DNA of 64,000 nucleotides from Corallium rubrum (GCA_964035015.1 OZ036007.1:14636282-14700281), one strand, 5' to 3'. Shown: positions 35,416 through 44,910, counted from the first letter of the stretch. Notes: generated from the sequence alone by a model not told the origin. Made by a program: numbers and translations.

Positions 35416-36159
35416 ATGAACAACCCAAAGTTCGGTGCTCGACTGATCGCCCTCGACGGAAACATCGGTGTGGGAAAGACAACGTTCGTGAAACCATTCG
35501 CTAGGAGAAATGGTTACCATCTCATCGAAGAGCCAGTTGAAGACAATCCATACCTCGAAAGGTTTTACGCTGACCCCGGGAGATGGACGTATGAGATGGA
35601 GACCTGGTTCCTCGGTGAGAGAATCGACGCCTACCTGAGAGCTCTGGAGTTAATCAACGAGGGGGAGAATGTGATTATAGAGCGAACACATCACAGCTGT
35701 CTGGTTTTCACTAAGAACTGTTGGCGTAATGGGTGGATAACCAGCAAACAGTTCTGTGAGTATTCCCAGGTCTTCCACTCACTAAACAATCTACTCCCAA
35801 CCCCTGACGCTCTACTATTGCTAGAAGCCTCAGTTGACACTTGTCACGGCCAAATGCTCAGGAGAGGTCGGGAATGTGAAGCCGGTGTGACTAAGGACTA
35901 TCTCAGGTGTATACAAAGGTATATGGGGGAGATGACTGAGGACATAGCCCTTAAGGGAACTAAGGTGATTACCCTCGATTGGGAAGACTTCGGTCCGGAT
36001 GAATCGGAGGTACTCGGTACCCTCAATGGAATCCCTAATGGATTTCACGGTTGGATGGCTCGTGTGGGTGACCGAGACGTCTACATACCAGAGATAGTCA
36101 GAACCGTTACCCAGGCCCGGCAGGCTCAGGTGAGTCGTAAGTCCTGTGATACCGTGTGA
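35416..36159 (+). CDS. Deoxynucleoside kinase (dNK/TK2-dGK family)
   Basis: 247 residues, intact. The P-loop GNIGVGKTT is at residues 15-23 and EEP at 38-40 (substrate-site glutamate region). ERT in 'ERTHHSCLVF' near residue 92 takes the place of the family's DRS/ERS motif. The arginine-rich LID 'LRRGRECEAGVTKDYL' is near residue 150. The enzyme phosphorylates deoxynucleosides to monophosphates and so feeds dNTP pools. It lies inside the Polinton between minus-strand replication genes and the capsid cluster. Its 3' end overlaps the convergent gene at 36107. Viral kinases of this type support DNA synthesis in resting cells. I do not know it as a standard Polinton gene, so it looks like an acquired accessory. 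Substrate specificity cannot be read here. Confidence 0.85.
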   Translation: MNNPKFGARLIALDGNIGVGKTTFVKPFARRNGYHLIEEPVEDNPYLERFYADPGRWTYEMETWFLGERIDAYLRALELINEGENVIIERTHHSCLVFTKNCWRNGWITSKQFCEYSQVFHSLNNLLPTPDALLLLEASVDTCHGQMLRRGRECEAGVTKDYLRCIQRYMGEMTEDIALKGTKVITLDWEDFGPDESEVLGTLNGIPNGFHGWMARVGDRDVYIPEIVRTVTQARQAQVSRKSCDTV

Positions 36160-36619
36160 CCATACTGTCGAAATGTGGACAGACCTCAGTCACAATGTCG
36201 TCGAGTACACGAACGTCGGATAGGAAGATACTTTCGTCATAGGAAGCTCCACGTAGGAAGCTTCTGATTTGTGTCAGAACCTTGTGATAGTTGATATGAG
36301 CGAATTCATAGTTCTCCAGTCTGCCAGGCATTCCCGACTTGGTCATATATCCCTGAATCAGGACACCAGGACCGGCTATGGTTCCGAGGATCAGTGGGTT
36401 AGCTGTAACACCACCGGCTATTCCCCCAATCACAGTCAACCCAATACTGACCGTCTCGAGGATCATCTTCAGTCTCTTCAGTCGAGTGTGTTTCCACTTG
36501 TAACAAGTCGCTAGCTTATGGTAATACGAGTAGAGTCGGGTTAGTTCGTCTACCTCAGCTGGTTGGAGGTTTTTACCAATGTGGTTGAAGCTAATAACGC
36601 TTTTTCTTTTTCTTCTCAT
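36107..36619 (-). CDS. Two-TM protein, SLATT-like layout
   Basis: 170 residues. It has an N-terminal basic helical part ('RLYSYYHKLATCYKWKHTR'), then two adjoining hydrophobic helices ('SIGLTVIGGIAGGVTANPLI' and 'LGTIAGPGVLIQGYM'), then a soluble helix 'INYHKVLTQIRSFLRGASYD' and an acidic/aromatic end. The order of helix, two TM and long helix resembles SLATT-fold effectors, but also other two-TM proteins. Homologues occur in cnidarian Polintons, so it is element-borne. Function unknown: candidates are membrane permeabilisation or a virion membrane component. It overlaps the 3' end of the kinase gene by about 50 bp on the opposite strand. Confidence 0.55.
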   Translation of the reverse strand: MRRKRKSVISFNHIGKNLQPAEVDELTRLYSYYHKLATCYKWKHTRLKRLKMILETVSIGLTVIGGIAGGVTANPLILGTIAGPGVLIQGYMTKSGMPGRLENYEFAHINYHKVLTQIRSFLRGASYDESIFLSDVRVLDDIVTEVCPHFDSMVTRYHRTYDSPEPAGPG

Positions 36620-36624
36620 TCTAA

Positions 36625-37410
36625 TTACAGGACATATTCAACCATGGTCCTGTTACAAATCTTTTCAATCTCAGGATCCCCCAGATGACCCTCTACGACT
36701 TTCATACCGTAAAAGTTGATGTCTGACTAATACTTTTTAAAACTGTTTAGCCCGAAGACATCCATATAAGATGTTCCTATGTGATCGATGTTACTGATAA
36801 AAAATGAATCTTTCAGTATTTCACCATTTATCCTGACGTGTGACACTCTAAGTCCAGATAGCCAGTGGGCAGATATCAGAATCTTCTTCCCAATGAACTT
36901 CGCTGGAATTGTGCACTCGTGAATCCTATGTGGTGACGACCCATCTATAAACAGTTTGTCATTCACCCCAGCTATAAACCCAATGCTTTTGCCGAGACTG
37001 TTGTCATTATTGGAAACAATCATTTCCCAGGTACCCGACGCCGGTCTCACACTGTTTCTCTTTACCACAACGAAAACTGAAACATCGGTGAACATGAGTC
37101 TGGGTATGCTAACGTGGAAGCCCGTTCTTATCGTCGTCTCAGGGTAAAGGAAGTGATGGTCGCCAGCAGTGTTAAGCTGTGGGTTGATACTAGGGGGTTT
37201 CCAAAACATGGTTGAGTTGATCCTGGTCTCACCGTCCCTGTCTTCTATGTAATCAACAAAGGGAGGTAACTTGGAGATCGCGTTTTTACTGGCCCTGGTT
37301 ACGTTTAAATCGAAGATAACTCTGTGGTCATGAGCCTTCATGTGAGCTTTCAGTTTGTCGTTGAGTTGTTTCTTGGTGATTGGTCTGTCGTAACCATAAA
37401 ACAGACTCAT
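36625..37410 (-). pseudogene. Fibre-like protein with LamG/ConA-type domain, in-frame TAG
   Basis: After an N-terminal 'YGYDRPITKKQLNDKLK' and a linker, residues about 100-225 look like a beta-sandwich lectin: 'SVFVVVKRN', 'IGFIAGVNDKLFIDG' and 'VSHVRINGEIL'. A TAG at 36727-36729 interrupts the frame. The same frame continues for 33 codons ('HLGDPEIEKIC...MVEYVL') to TAA at 36625, a typical end for these domains. Such proteins are likely receptor-binding or virion-surface fibres of Polintons, which is inference. The start is supported by CTATAGTAT next to the ATG. Confidence 0.6.
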
Positions 37411-37419
37411 ATACTATAG
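37411..37419 (-). promoter_or_regulatory. Start-proximal motif CTATAGTAT
   Basis: It overlaps the ATG of the fibre gene and is a variant of the shared set. Confidence 0.4.
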
Positions 37420-37458
37420 AACGTATTTACTGAACAGATACCCAGACGTGACTGTTAA

Positions 37459-37530
37459 TTACAGGTCATATTCAACCATAACCTCCTTACAAATCCTCCC
37501 GATCTCGGGTTCCCCCAGACGACCCTCAGA
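37459..37530 (-). pseudogene. C-terminal fragment of a second fibre gene
   Basis: The 24 codons reading 'SEGRLGEPEIGRICKEVMVE' parallel the end of the fibre gene at 36625-36720. They abut the truncated 5' end of the integrase. This marks a deletion junction that removed most of a second fibre gene and the integrase N-terminus. Confidence 0.6.
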
Positions 37531-38199
37531 TACAGATGGACTTGGTTGATATGGGGAAGTACAAGAACCAGAACAAAGGGTATTACTGGATTTTGACAGC
37601 TGTTGAGATTCTGAGTAGGTACGCTTTCGCCATCCCCGTTTACAGGAAGGACACGGGAAACATGACTGAGGCTGTGGCTGAGCTGCTGAAACAGTTCAGA
37701 GACCGATTTGGTGACTACCCCGACCTGGCTCAGTTTGACGACGGAAAGGAGTTTTATAACGTTGGTGTGAAGGACTTACTGAAGAAACGTGGTGTTGAGT
37801 ACTTCAGTACGTTTTCGGACAGGAAAGCAGCAGTCGTCGAACGATTTAACAGAACACTTAAGACTGCTATGTGGAAGTATTTCTACACCAAGGGGACTTA
37901 TAGGTGGATTGATGTCCTGGACGACCTCGTTGAGGGTTATAACAACACAAAACACAGTGTCGTTATGCTGAAGCCCAAGGACGTAAATAAATCAAACGAG
38001 AATCAGGTTTGGAATACGTTGTTCGGTCATCATTTTGGTGATCACCCCTTACCCAAGTTCCGGGTTGGAGACACTGTAAGGGTGTCAAAGTATAAGAGTA
38101 TATTTACGAAGGGTTATGAAGGTAACTTCACTGAGGAAATCTTTAGGATAGTGAAGGTCATCCGTGGTGATCCAAACGTTTACGAGATAGAGGACGCTG
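37531..38199 (+). pseudogene. Polinton integrase, catalytic core without N- and C-termini
   Basis: The retroviral-type DDE core is clear: first aspartate in 'MDLVDMGKYKNQNKGYYWIL', second in 'AQFDDGKEF', glutamate in 'AAVVERFNRTLK'. An SH3-like 'FRVGDTVRVSKYKSIFTKGY' region follows. The zinc-binding N-terminal domain is missing, since the upstream sequence is a fibre-gene fragment. The C-terminal chromodomain lies 0.6 kb away on the opposite strand (38804-39022) because of an inversion. The open frame runs on to 38240 through unrelated sequence. The protein would insert the element into chromosomes. This copy is inactive. Confidence 0.9.
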
Positions 38200-38789
38200 A
38201 GCCCTTACGGATTTCAGCTTTCGACTCAATGTCTGTGTAGTGCTGTACGCTTCCTTTCAGACTCTGTTCAGAGGTTATCGGAAGGGTACCAATCAGATTA
38301 CTCCTCCTCCCATTGTCCAGACTTTTCTCACTCTCAACAGCGTCACACGAGATCCTGACATACCTCAAACCTCTGTTGATGTCCACTTGGTTTGGACTGT
38401 TAGTCCACCCACCACCACCAGCAGTTATCACATCGTTCTCATTAAACCCCAAAAGAAGACCCATCTTCCCAAGTTTCAGCTTTTCCGACGTTTTAACTTT
38501 AGAAGTTCCGTTGTAAACATTCTTTCCGAACTCAACCGTCCCACCAGACCCCCCGGCCAGAATCTTAACGAACCGTTCCCAACGCGTCAAAGTCGAGATA
38601 ACCTTCAGGAGCGGATACCTTCATACTGTCGAACGACACCGAATCGTTCAGACCTGACACCACATTGTTATAGTTCCAGTATACCGTCGCTTTCTTCAGC
38701 ATTATTTGTGGTTTCGGATTTATCACCATGATAGGTTGTTCGAAGTAGACAGTCTTCTCACCGTTTTCAATGAACAATGTTAACCTCAT
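38199..38789 (-). pseudogene. Minor capsid protein, inverted and cut
   Basis: Two overlapping minus-strand frames belong to one gene. 38789-38565 ('MRLTLFIENGEKTVYFEQ' to 'EGYLDFDAL') and 38590-38199 ('LGKMGLLLGFNENDV', 'VDINRGLRYVRISCD' and 'GTLPITSEQSLKGSV') are joined by a one-base shift near 38575. The gene matches the conserved minor capsid (penton-type, jelly-roll) protein of cnidarian Polintons as I know it. Its last ~20 codons are not here but on the plus strand at about 39025-39086. So the segment containing this gene has flipped. Confidence 0.65.
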
Positions 38790-38803
38790 CCTCAGAGTAT
38801 ATA

Positions 38804-39019
38804 TTAACCCAGGTTTTGTACGTCACTTTCAGGTATCCATGAGTTGTGTTTACTGTCATAACCCAACCACTTGACCAACACCATCTTCCTTCCCGCGACT
38901 TTCTTCCTCCTCAATACCTTCTCCACCCTATAAACGTCATCCTTCTTATCCACCGGCGATAGCTCTTCCTCATAAAACTTTCCGATAATCGGTTCACCCA
39001 CCTTTATGGTTCGTGGAAA
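38804..39019 (-). pseudogene. Integrase chromodomain, displaced by inversion
   Basis: The frame reads 'EPIIGKFYEEELSPVDKKDD', then 'VYRVEKVLRRKKVAGRKMVL' and 'VKWLGYDSKHNSWIPESDV'. This is a chromodomain with the aromatic and W-x-P positions conserved. In Polinton integrases it is the C-terminal domain. Here it sits on the opposite strand from the catalytic core. It ends 15 bp upstream of the minor capsid start, as expected if integrase and capsid genes were originally tandem. Confidence 0.85.
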
Positions 39020-39024
39020 CAATG

Positions 39025-39086
39025 ATCAGTCAGTAGGTCGACCGGTTGGGATCGGAGCTGTTCTGCTTGAGTTGTACATAGGTTAG
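39025..39086 (+). pseudogene. Minor capsid C-terminal tail, left behind by the inversion
   Basis: A plus-strand reading 'GRPVGIGAVLLELYIG' followed by TAG at 39084-39086. It resembles the usual capsid-gene end and lacks any upstream start. The stop codon lies inside the TTAGTGTATA motif of the next gene, so the two genes were packed end to end. Confidence 0.6.
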
Positions 39087-39092
39087 TGTATA
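39083..39092 (+). promoter_or_regulatory. Start-proximal motif TTAGTGTATA
   Basis: It directly precedes the ATG at 39093 and is nearly identical to the motif before the gene starting at 35008. Confidence 0.55.
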
Positions 39093-42000
39093 ATGGCTGA
39101 GGGAGAAGTCAACATCGAAATGGGTGAGCGTGGTGAAGGTAGAGAGAGAGAAGATGGTATCGGCGAGGCAAGTTTCATAGATGATAACAATGAGGACTCC
39201 GAATCGGACCACCTCATATTTGAACCTTCTGACCGTGTGACCCGTATTGAGGATGGGGTGCCCGACATTGGTAGTGATGCTGGGTCAATGAGAAGGTCTG
39301 TCACATATGATAAAAAGAAGGCCTTCCGCGAGGCATTAGGGATTGTAAGAAGTAAAGAAGATGGTGATGCATCTAATGAGTTGATAGAATGGACCGAGTT
39401 CAGATTTAACGAAAAATGTGGTCTCGTCAACGGATTGTGGTTTCATGATGTACTGGCCAAAGTGTCTGATGGTGACGGGACTAGGTACAGTGATAACAAA
39501 TTAGAAAAGGTACAAGGGTATGTTCAGGGGCGGATTTAATATACGTCAAACACGTCAAGCGACTAGGGTAAAAAAATCTGAGATGTGAAAATTTAAGGGT
39601 TTCTTCTGATTTTCCAATTTTTAACGTATTTGGCAAGATACGATTTATTCTTTGCTGGAGAATAATTTCATAATTTCTAGAGCCCTCGTCAGACGCCGCG
39701 CAAGTTATTCTGTGGCGACCTGTGGCCGCTATCGGCCCCGTAGCCTGCAAAGCAGGCTTAGCTTAGTACTACAACCGTATAAGAGGTAACTATGGCGGGA
39801 AGTGGTCACGGACCGGCACGTTTATCCACGTCAAAATGGCCGAAATACGTCGGAATCATGAGCGCTGATTGGTCAAAGCCAATGGAATTACGTCGGAAGT
39901 GAATGCAATTACGTCGGAAGTAAATTTTTTTAACGCAGGCTAGATTTTGATTGGCTAGAAACTAAATCTTGGTCGCAATCCGCCGCATGAAGCTGTATCT
40001 TGCAGCATCTTGCATGAAGCTTCCGATCCGAGAGGATAGCACAAGCTTGGATTTTTGAAGACAAATCGCAATAGATTTGTCACAATAACTCATCGTTATT
40101 ACTCTTCAGAGCGCTCTGCACACGTTCTAAGACGTTTGTCGAAGCCATGACATCAAAGCCCGCTTGTAATCTCTGTTCATGCTGCGAAGTTTAGTGTAAA
40201 ATCCTTATACAAGGATGGAAAGAAGACCCAACACACGAAGGCGGACAAGCTAGAGTATAAAGCCATATGTCGCTCTAAGGTAAGCTTATAGGTACAGTAG
40301 TTCGTCAATATGGATTCAATATCGATGTTATTCTGCTGTCATCTTTGTTGATATCCGTTCCATATTAGCATAATCTGCGTTGAGCACATGAACACACTGG
40401 TATAAATCAATGCTATTAAATGCTTCATGTAGTACTATAAACACTACTTAGATCGTGTTTCACTAGATACTCACTAGTATGTGTTTCACTAGATACTCAC
40501 TAGTATGTCATAATCATGATGCAGAGTCAGATTGCCCTTCCACAGTAGTTTACATAATACATTCGTCCTCGGTTCATATTTCAAGCCAGTTAATTGTCTA
40601 ATATATAACATACAGACAGTATTATAAGTAATGACATATAACTTTTAATTAAACATATATATAAGTAATAAGATTTGGGCCTGGGGAAACAGACCAAAAG
40701 CTAAGCAATAAATATGTACATGACATTTCTACAAATTTCCATGCATTATCGTTATACATCAAGTAAAGCATTCCTCTCACATGTGGCTATTATGAAATTT
40801 TAATCTGATAATTACACTGGACAGGAATTGAACTTGGGTTGTTGGTGCCTGAAAACCAGACAGCTCATAGTAACATGGGATAGTAGGGGGATGGGTAGTG
40901 GCATATTAGATGGGGGTTAGAATGATTGGGATGATGTAGAGAATTGAGCTCCTCTATGTCTATGTCCATGTCCATGTCCATGTAATGTCCATTATGGTGA
41001 TTAACAAAAGCTTCTCCTGACTCCTACTAACCAGACATTGTCTGCTTGGGTTGAGGTTTAAAAGGCAAGTATCAGGCATTTGAAAGCCAGACAGCTCTGG
41101 GTCACCTTGCTCTGGGTTATGCAGAATGTTAAATTCAGCTAGACCTTCACTTGTGTGTTGGTCAGGCTGTCCATGTTGGATTCACTGACTGAAACAATGT
41201 AACTGGTGTTTCCTAGGTATGCTGATGAACTTTGACATTGAGCGAAACAGCCAACTTTTTCATATTAGAATGTGACCACATATAGCTCTACTGTTTATTG
41301 GATTTCCCCACCCTTATTCCTGGAAAAACTTAGCCTTACACACTTGCAAACTATCACAAGGTTTCTAAGACAACAAGAAAATTTTAAATGTTTTAAAACA
41401 TGTTTTTAATGGACATTTTATCAATTTGATCCAATTTAAATAAAACGTTTCTAGAAAATGATAAAATGTCCATTAAAAACATGTTCTAAAACATTTAAAA
41501 TTTTGCTCGAATGTGCTGTCAGAATGCAGGAAATGCCATTTCAGAGATCCAAATTTCAAAAATTTTCCAGGGGGGGGGGGGCATGCCCTGGACCCCCTTT
41601 AAATATGGGCCCACAGCAACTTTGACTAAGGTATCAAAATTCCTAGATCCGCCCCTGGTATGTTGACCGTTTCAAAGAACTGTTAGAGGAAGCCAGAACC
41701 GAACATCACAATACGGCTGAGGGAGCGGTTGAGGAAATCAGTGTTAACCCAGTACTTTCTGAGAAAGTGGTGGCTAATATACTCTCACGATCCAGCTCAG
41801 CGATCAACGGTTGGGTTGAAGAAATGGAGGAAGAAGCGCAAGAACAGGTGAGAAAAATATTTATATCTGAACAGGAAGTAAGAGAAATCTCTGGGGTAGT
41901 CAACATACATGGTGAAGATACGGACATAATTGATTATCTTGAAATAGAAGCCGACAACTACAGAACGAAAGCGGATAATGAAGCCGACCCTCTTAAAAAA

Positions 42001-42454
42001 ACAGTTCTACGACGTCATAAAAATGGTGGAGTTAAAGGCAGACAGTATAAGAATCAGGATTAATGAAAGACCTGAACACACAGAAGCCATGTCTATTTTA
42101 AGCGATGAGGTGGAGAATAGTGACCTGAATAGGTTAGAAAAGTTTAAGAAATGGGCTAAGAAAAATATGGTTGGTCTGTCTGCTATAGCCATCACCATAG
42201 CTGGGATCATAACCACAATAGTTGTAGCCGCTAGAAATGCTGTCTCTGGGGGAGCAAAAGCCGTTGGTAGTTTCGCTAAGGCACTCGCTAACCTGGGTAA
42301 GAAGCTGGGACCTCTGTTAGCACCACTGTTCAGCCTAGTAGCACAGGTTCTGACTTGGGGAGCAAAAGGGATAGTATGGTTAGCCAACAATCTGTGGGTT
42401 TTAGCCATAGCTATGACGTGGTTACTGTATGACTACTGGAAAAACAGAAAATAA
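39093..42454 (+). pseudogene. Polinton membrane-associated virion protein, interrupted by hAT-like element
   Basis: Part one, 39093-39524, has an acidic N-terminus, then 'SVTYDKKKAFREALGIVR' and 'WTEFRFNEKCGLVNGLW'. A 2.1-kb element splits the codon series at 39524/41665. Part two (41665-42061) is helical and acidic. One extra A in the run at 41995-42001 shifts the frame into 41978-42454. The end has strongly hydrophobic helices ('LSAIAITIAGIITTIVVAAR', 'FSLVAQVLTWGAKGIVWLA' and 'LWVLAIAMTWLLYDYW'). The family recurs between minor and major capsid genes of cnidarian Polintons. A membrane-interacting internal virion protein is plausible. I know of no experimental function. Confidence 0.65.
39525..41656. 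mobile_element. hAT-like non-autonomous element
   Basis: The ends are CAGGGGCGGAT and ATCCGCCCCT, typical hAT termini. The exact 8-bp flank GGTATGTT occurs at 39517-39524 and 41657-41664. Removing it restores the reading frame of the host gene. The inside has no transposase. It contains an inverted pair around 41390-41510 ('gttttaaaacatgtttttaat' type arms) and unassigned sequence. Confidence 0.85.
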
Positions 42455-42462
42455 AATCTGTT

Positions 42463-42471
42463 ATGTAGTAT
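42463..42471 (+). promoter_or_regulatory. Start-proximal motif ATGTAGTAT before the major capsid gene
   Basis: It overlaps the ATG at 42472 and is a variant of the shared AGTATA-type motif. Confidence 0.4.
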
Positions 42472-43712
42472 ATGACCAACAGAAGTCAGACAGAGCTGTT
42501 ACCTGGATTCAGACGAGCGAAGATGTCGGAAATCAAGGGAAGCAGAACAAGACATACGATCACCATGAATCCCAACAAAGTCAACCCTGGTGAGGACCTT
42601 TACGTCGACATACCAAAGCTAAAACCTGATAGCTGTTTGGTCCCGGGTAGTTTTCATCTACTGTTCGACTTCAAGAACGCTAATACCAAGTCGTGGTTCC
42701 TAAACAATCTCTCCAGGCTTCTGGTTGGGAGGTTGGTTGTCAAGCTAGCCGGCGAAACTGTTTACGACAATACAGGTGAAAGTGTCTTCGGTGTGTACAG
42801 GGATCTCTGGCTACCGAAGAGTGTAAGGGATCAGATGGTTGGATATGGAATTGGTTCAGAAAATCTGAGAAAGTTGATGTCTAAGGACGACAGTGGGGCT
42901 TCCCCTGGGGACGCTGAGAAGGTGGCTGACGCTTTGATGCTCCAATCCATGGGACAAAACTCAAAGTAAAACTGAATAAAATCCTCGAGGACCACGGACT
43001 CTACGCCCTCTTTGAAATGTACAACAACTTCCGCTACATCATTACATTACCAAAGGCCTCTGACATTATGGTGGCCCAGTCAAGTGAATCTGTTGACGGG
43101 TACACACTGGAAAACCTCGAACTGGAGTATGAGACGATTGATAACACCGACATCGCCAGTGAAATAACCTCGCTATACACGGTTGGCCGATCGTTGTCCT
43201 ATGAACACGTGACGCTGATGAAGTCAACTGAATGGGCGGCTGGATCAACCCTGATCAACGAACACATTAACCTTCCACGGAAGTCCATGAAAGGTATCGT
43301 AATGATGTTCACAAATAAAACCCGGACTGATAGTGAGGAATACGTCTACCCAAACATTGAAAGTGTTAAGCTAACAATCGAGGGTGTACCCAACGCCGTC
43401 TTCAGTCAGGGGATCCCAAAAAGTCGGTTCTATGACGAAGCTAAAAGACTGTTTGGTGGAAAGGAAAACACAGATCAGTTTATGACAATCCGGAAGTTCT
43501 ATAAGGACGCCTTCGTCCTGGCGATTGACTTGAGAAGTATTGAGGACCGCGGCAGTGTTGGGACCGGGAAAAGAATCGTTAATACACAGTCTGGGGTCCT
43601 GATTGAGATTACCAAAAAGGTGACTGTGGCTGATGTAGTCTGTCGGATCTTTGTGCTGAGTGATGGCTTGGTGAACATGGTAAACAAACACCTAAAATCA
43701 ATTCAGTATTAA
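42472..43712 (+). pseudogene. Major capsid protein (double jelly-roll), frameshifted
   Basis: Part one (42472-42969) starts 'MTNRSQTELLPGFRRAKMSE' and contains the first jelly-roll strands ('KVNPGEDLYVDIPKL' and 'LLVGRLVVKLAGETVYDNT'). A frame change near 42945-42975 leads into part two, which reads on as 'MYNNFRYIITLPKASDIMV', 'PRKSMKGIVMMFTNKT', 'VKLTIEGVPNAVFSQG' and 'FVLAIDLRS'. The total is about 410 codons, ending in TAA just before the ATPase ATG. It is the hexon-type capsid protein that defines Polintons as virus-like. Apart from the single shift the gene is well preserved, suggesting recent inactivation. Confidence 0.88.
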
Positions 43713-44318
43713 ATGGATCATCCATTCAATATGTTGGTCGTTGGTATGACAGCTTGTGGGAAAACCTGGTATCTTCTGAAGATGTTAGAAGATGAATACT
43801 TCGGGTTCTTCGACTACATCGTTCTGCTCTGTCCAACGTTCAGCTGGAACGAAACCTATAGTACCTGGAAATACACCTCCGAGCCGGACTTCATCGCTGT
43901 GGATTGTAGTCAGGACGACGTTGAAATTGTACTAGAATATATTGTTAGGATATTCAGAGGTTCCAAAACATTGATAGTCCTCGACGACTGTGCTAGTGGA
44001 CAACCCATAAAAAAAACCCAGAACAAGTGAGTTGGTTAAATTAGCCTTCAGGCACTACAATCCGTCACTATCGTAATCACACAACAGCTAACAGCTATCA
44101 CAAAACCTTATAGGGAGAATATTAGTAAGTTGGTAACGTTCTACAATCCCAACAAAACCGATATGAAGGTCATCACTGATGACTACCTAGGTGGTTTAGA
44201 CCGTGATGAGGTTATGGAGGTAACTAAAAAGTTAAAAGAGAACAAATACGTTAGGCTTGAGATTATGTTAAGACATCCGTACGCGTATAAGGTGGTTATC
44301 CCAAAATCTGGTCTATAG
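43713..44318 (+). pseudogene. FtsK/HerA (A32-type) DNA-packaging ATPase, frameshifted
   Basis: It starts directly after the capsid stop (AGTATTAA-ATG). Walker A is GMTACGKT at residues 11-18 and Walker B is LIVLDD followed by CASG near residue 90. The frame is lost around 44010-44130 in an A-rich stretch and the next ~100 bp. It resumes as 'LVTFYNPNKTDMKVITDDYL' to 'RHPYAYKVVIPKSGL' and a stop at 44318. The family pumps DNA into preformed capsids. At least two indels inactivate it. The order of major capsid then ATPase fits the virion module. Confidence 0.88.
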
Positions 44319-44322
44319 TAAG

Positions 44323-44910
44323 ATGGCTGAAAGGAAAACTAAAGCGGTAAAAGCTGGAAAAAAATTCAAGGTATCTGCTGGGGAACCAGTCGAGACATCT
44401 GTTGGGGAACTAGAAACGGAAATACCTACTGAAATCCCCAACCTCGTCGATGAGCTCGTCAATGATCTAAAAAAGACTGAGGAAACCAGCCCAACACCTC
44501 CACCAACCGATGACACCAATAAGAAGAGAAGTGAGCTGATAAAATTATCAGAGGATGGTGAGGTAACTCAGTCAGTCAGCTACATCAAAAAAGCGACGGT
44601 AAAGGTTGTGGATAAGCTATACGCTGAATACGAGGACAGAAGAATGGAAAGAGCTAACGAATTGCTGACTGATATGCTGATCAGTAGATTCTCCAATGTT
44701 CTCGGTGGCTTGGACGCTGTAGAAAGCTCTGAGGCGCTAGACAATGAATTACAAAAAGATAAACTGTTAAAGAGTGACGTTGGTAAAGTTGTGGCCATGA
44801 TCACGCCGTATATACCATGTCTCGGACTGTTATCTGGTGGTGTAACCGTGGGAAAACATGTGTACCAACATAAAACAAAAGTAGTTGAACATAAACCGGA
44901 AACCAACTAA
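44323..44910 (+). CDS. Polinton conserved protein of unknown function
   Basis: 195 residues, intact. The N-terminal ~25 residues are lysine-rich, followed by a proline/acidic linker ('EETSPTPPPTDD'), then a helical domain ('VVDKLYAEYEDRRMERANEL', 'LISRFSNVLGGLDAVES' and 'VGKVVAMITPYIPCLGLLSG'). The C-terminus is amphipathic/hydrophobic and may contact membrane. The family recurs downstream of the ATPase in cnidarian Polintons. From about 44621 onward the gene lies inside the right TIR, so its 3' third is duplicated, with a frameshift, at the left end of the element. The start is preceded by CTATAGTAAG. Confidence 0.7.
   Translation: MAERKTKAVKAGKKFKVSAGEPVETSVGELETEIPTEIPNLVDELVNDLKKTEETSPTPPPTDDTNKKRSELIKLSEDGEVTQSVSYIKKATVKVVDKLYAEYEDRRMERANELLTDMLISRFSNVLGGLDAVESSEALDNELQKDKLLKSDVGKVVAMITPYIPCLGLLSGGVTVGKHVYQHKTKVVEHKPETN

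Larger units (their letters stand above)
38199..39025. other. Inverted internal segment of the Polinton
   Basis: The left edge cuts the integrase after 'YEIEDAEP' and the minor capsid gene near its end. The right edge has the integrase chromodomain and the missing capsid C-terminus in the opposite orientation. A single flip of this ~0.8-kb block would bring both genes back into colinear order. I see no long inverted repeats at the edges. Breakpoints are accurate to about 10 bp on the left and 20 bp on the right. Confidence 0.8.

Noticed and set aside
39093-39430. Serine-rich minus-strand frame at 39083-39430
   Set aside because: Shadow of the plus-strand virion protein gene. No family match.
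42001-42010. Programmed frameshift at the A-run in the membrane-protein gene
   Set aside because: The run does not give a canonical -1 heptamer in the reading frame used, and other genes of the element have plain indels, so decay is simpler.
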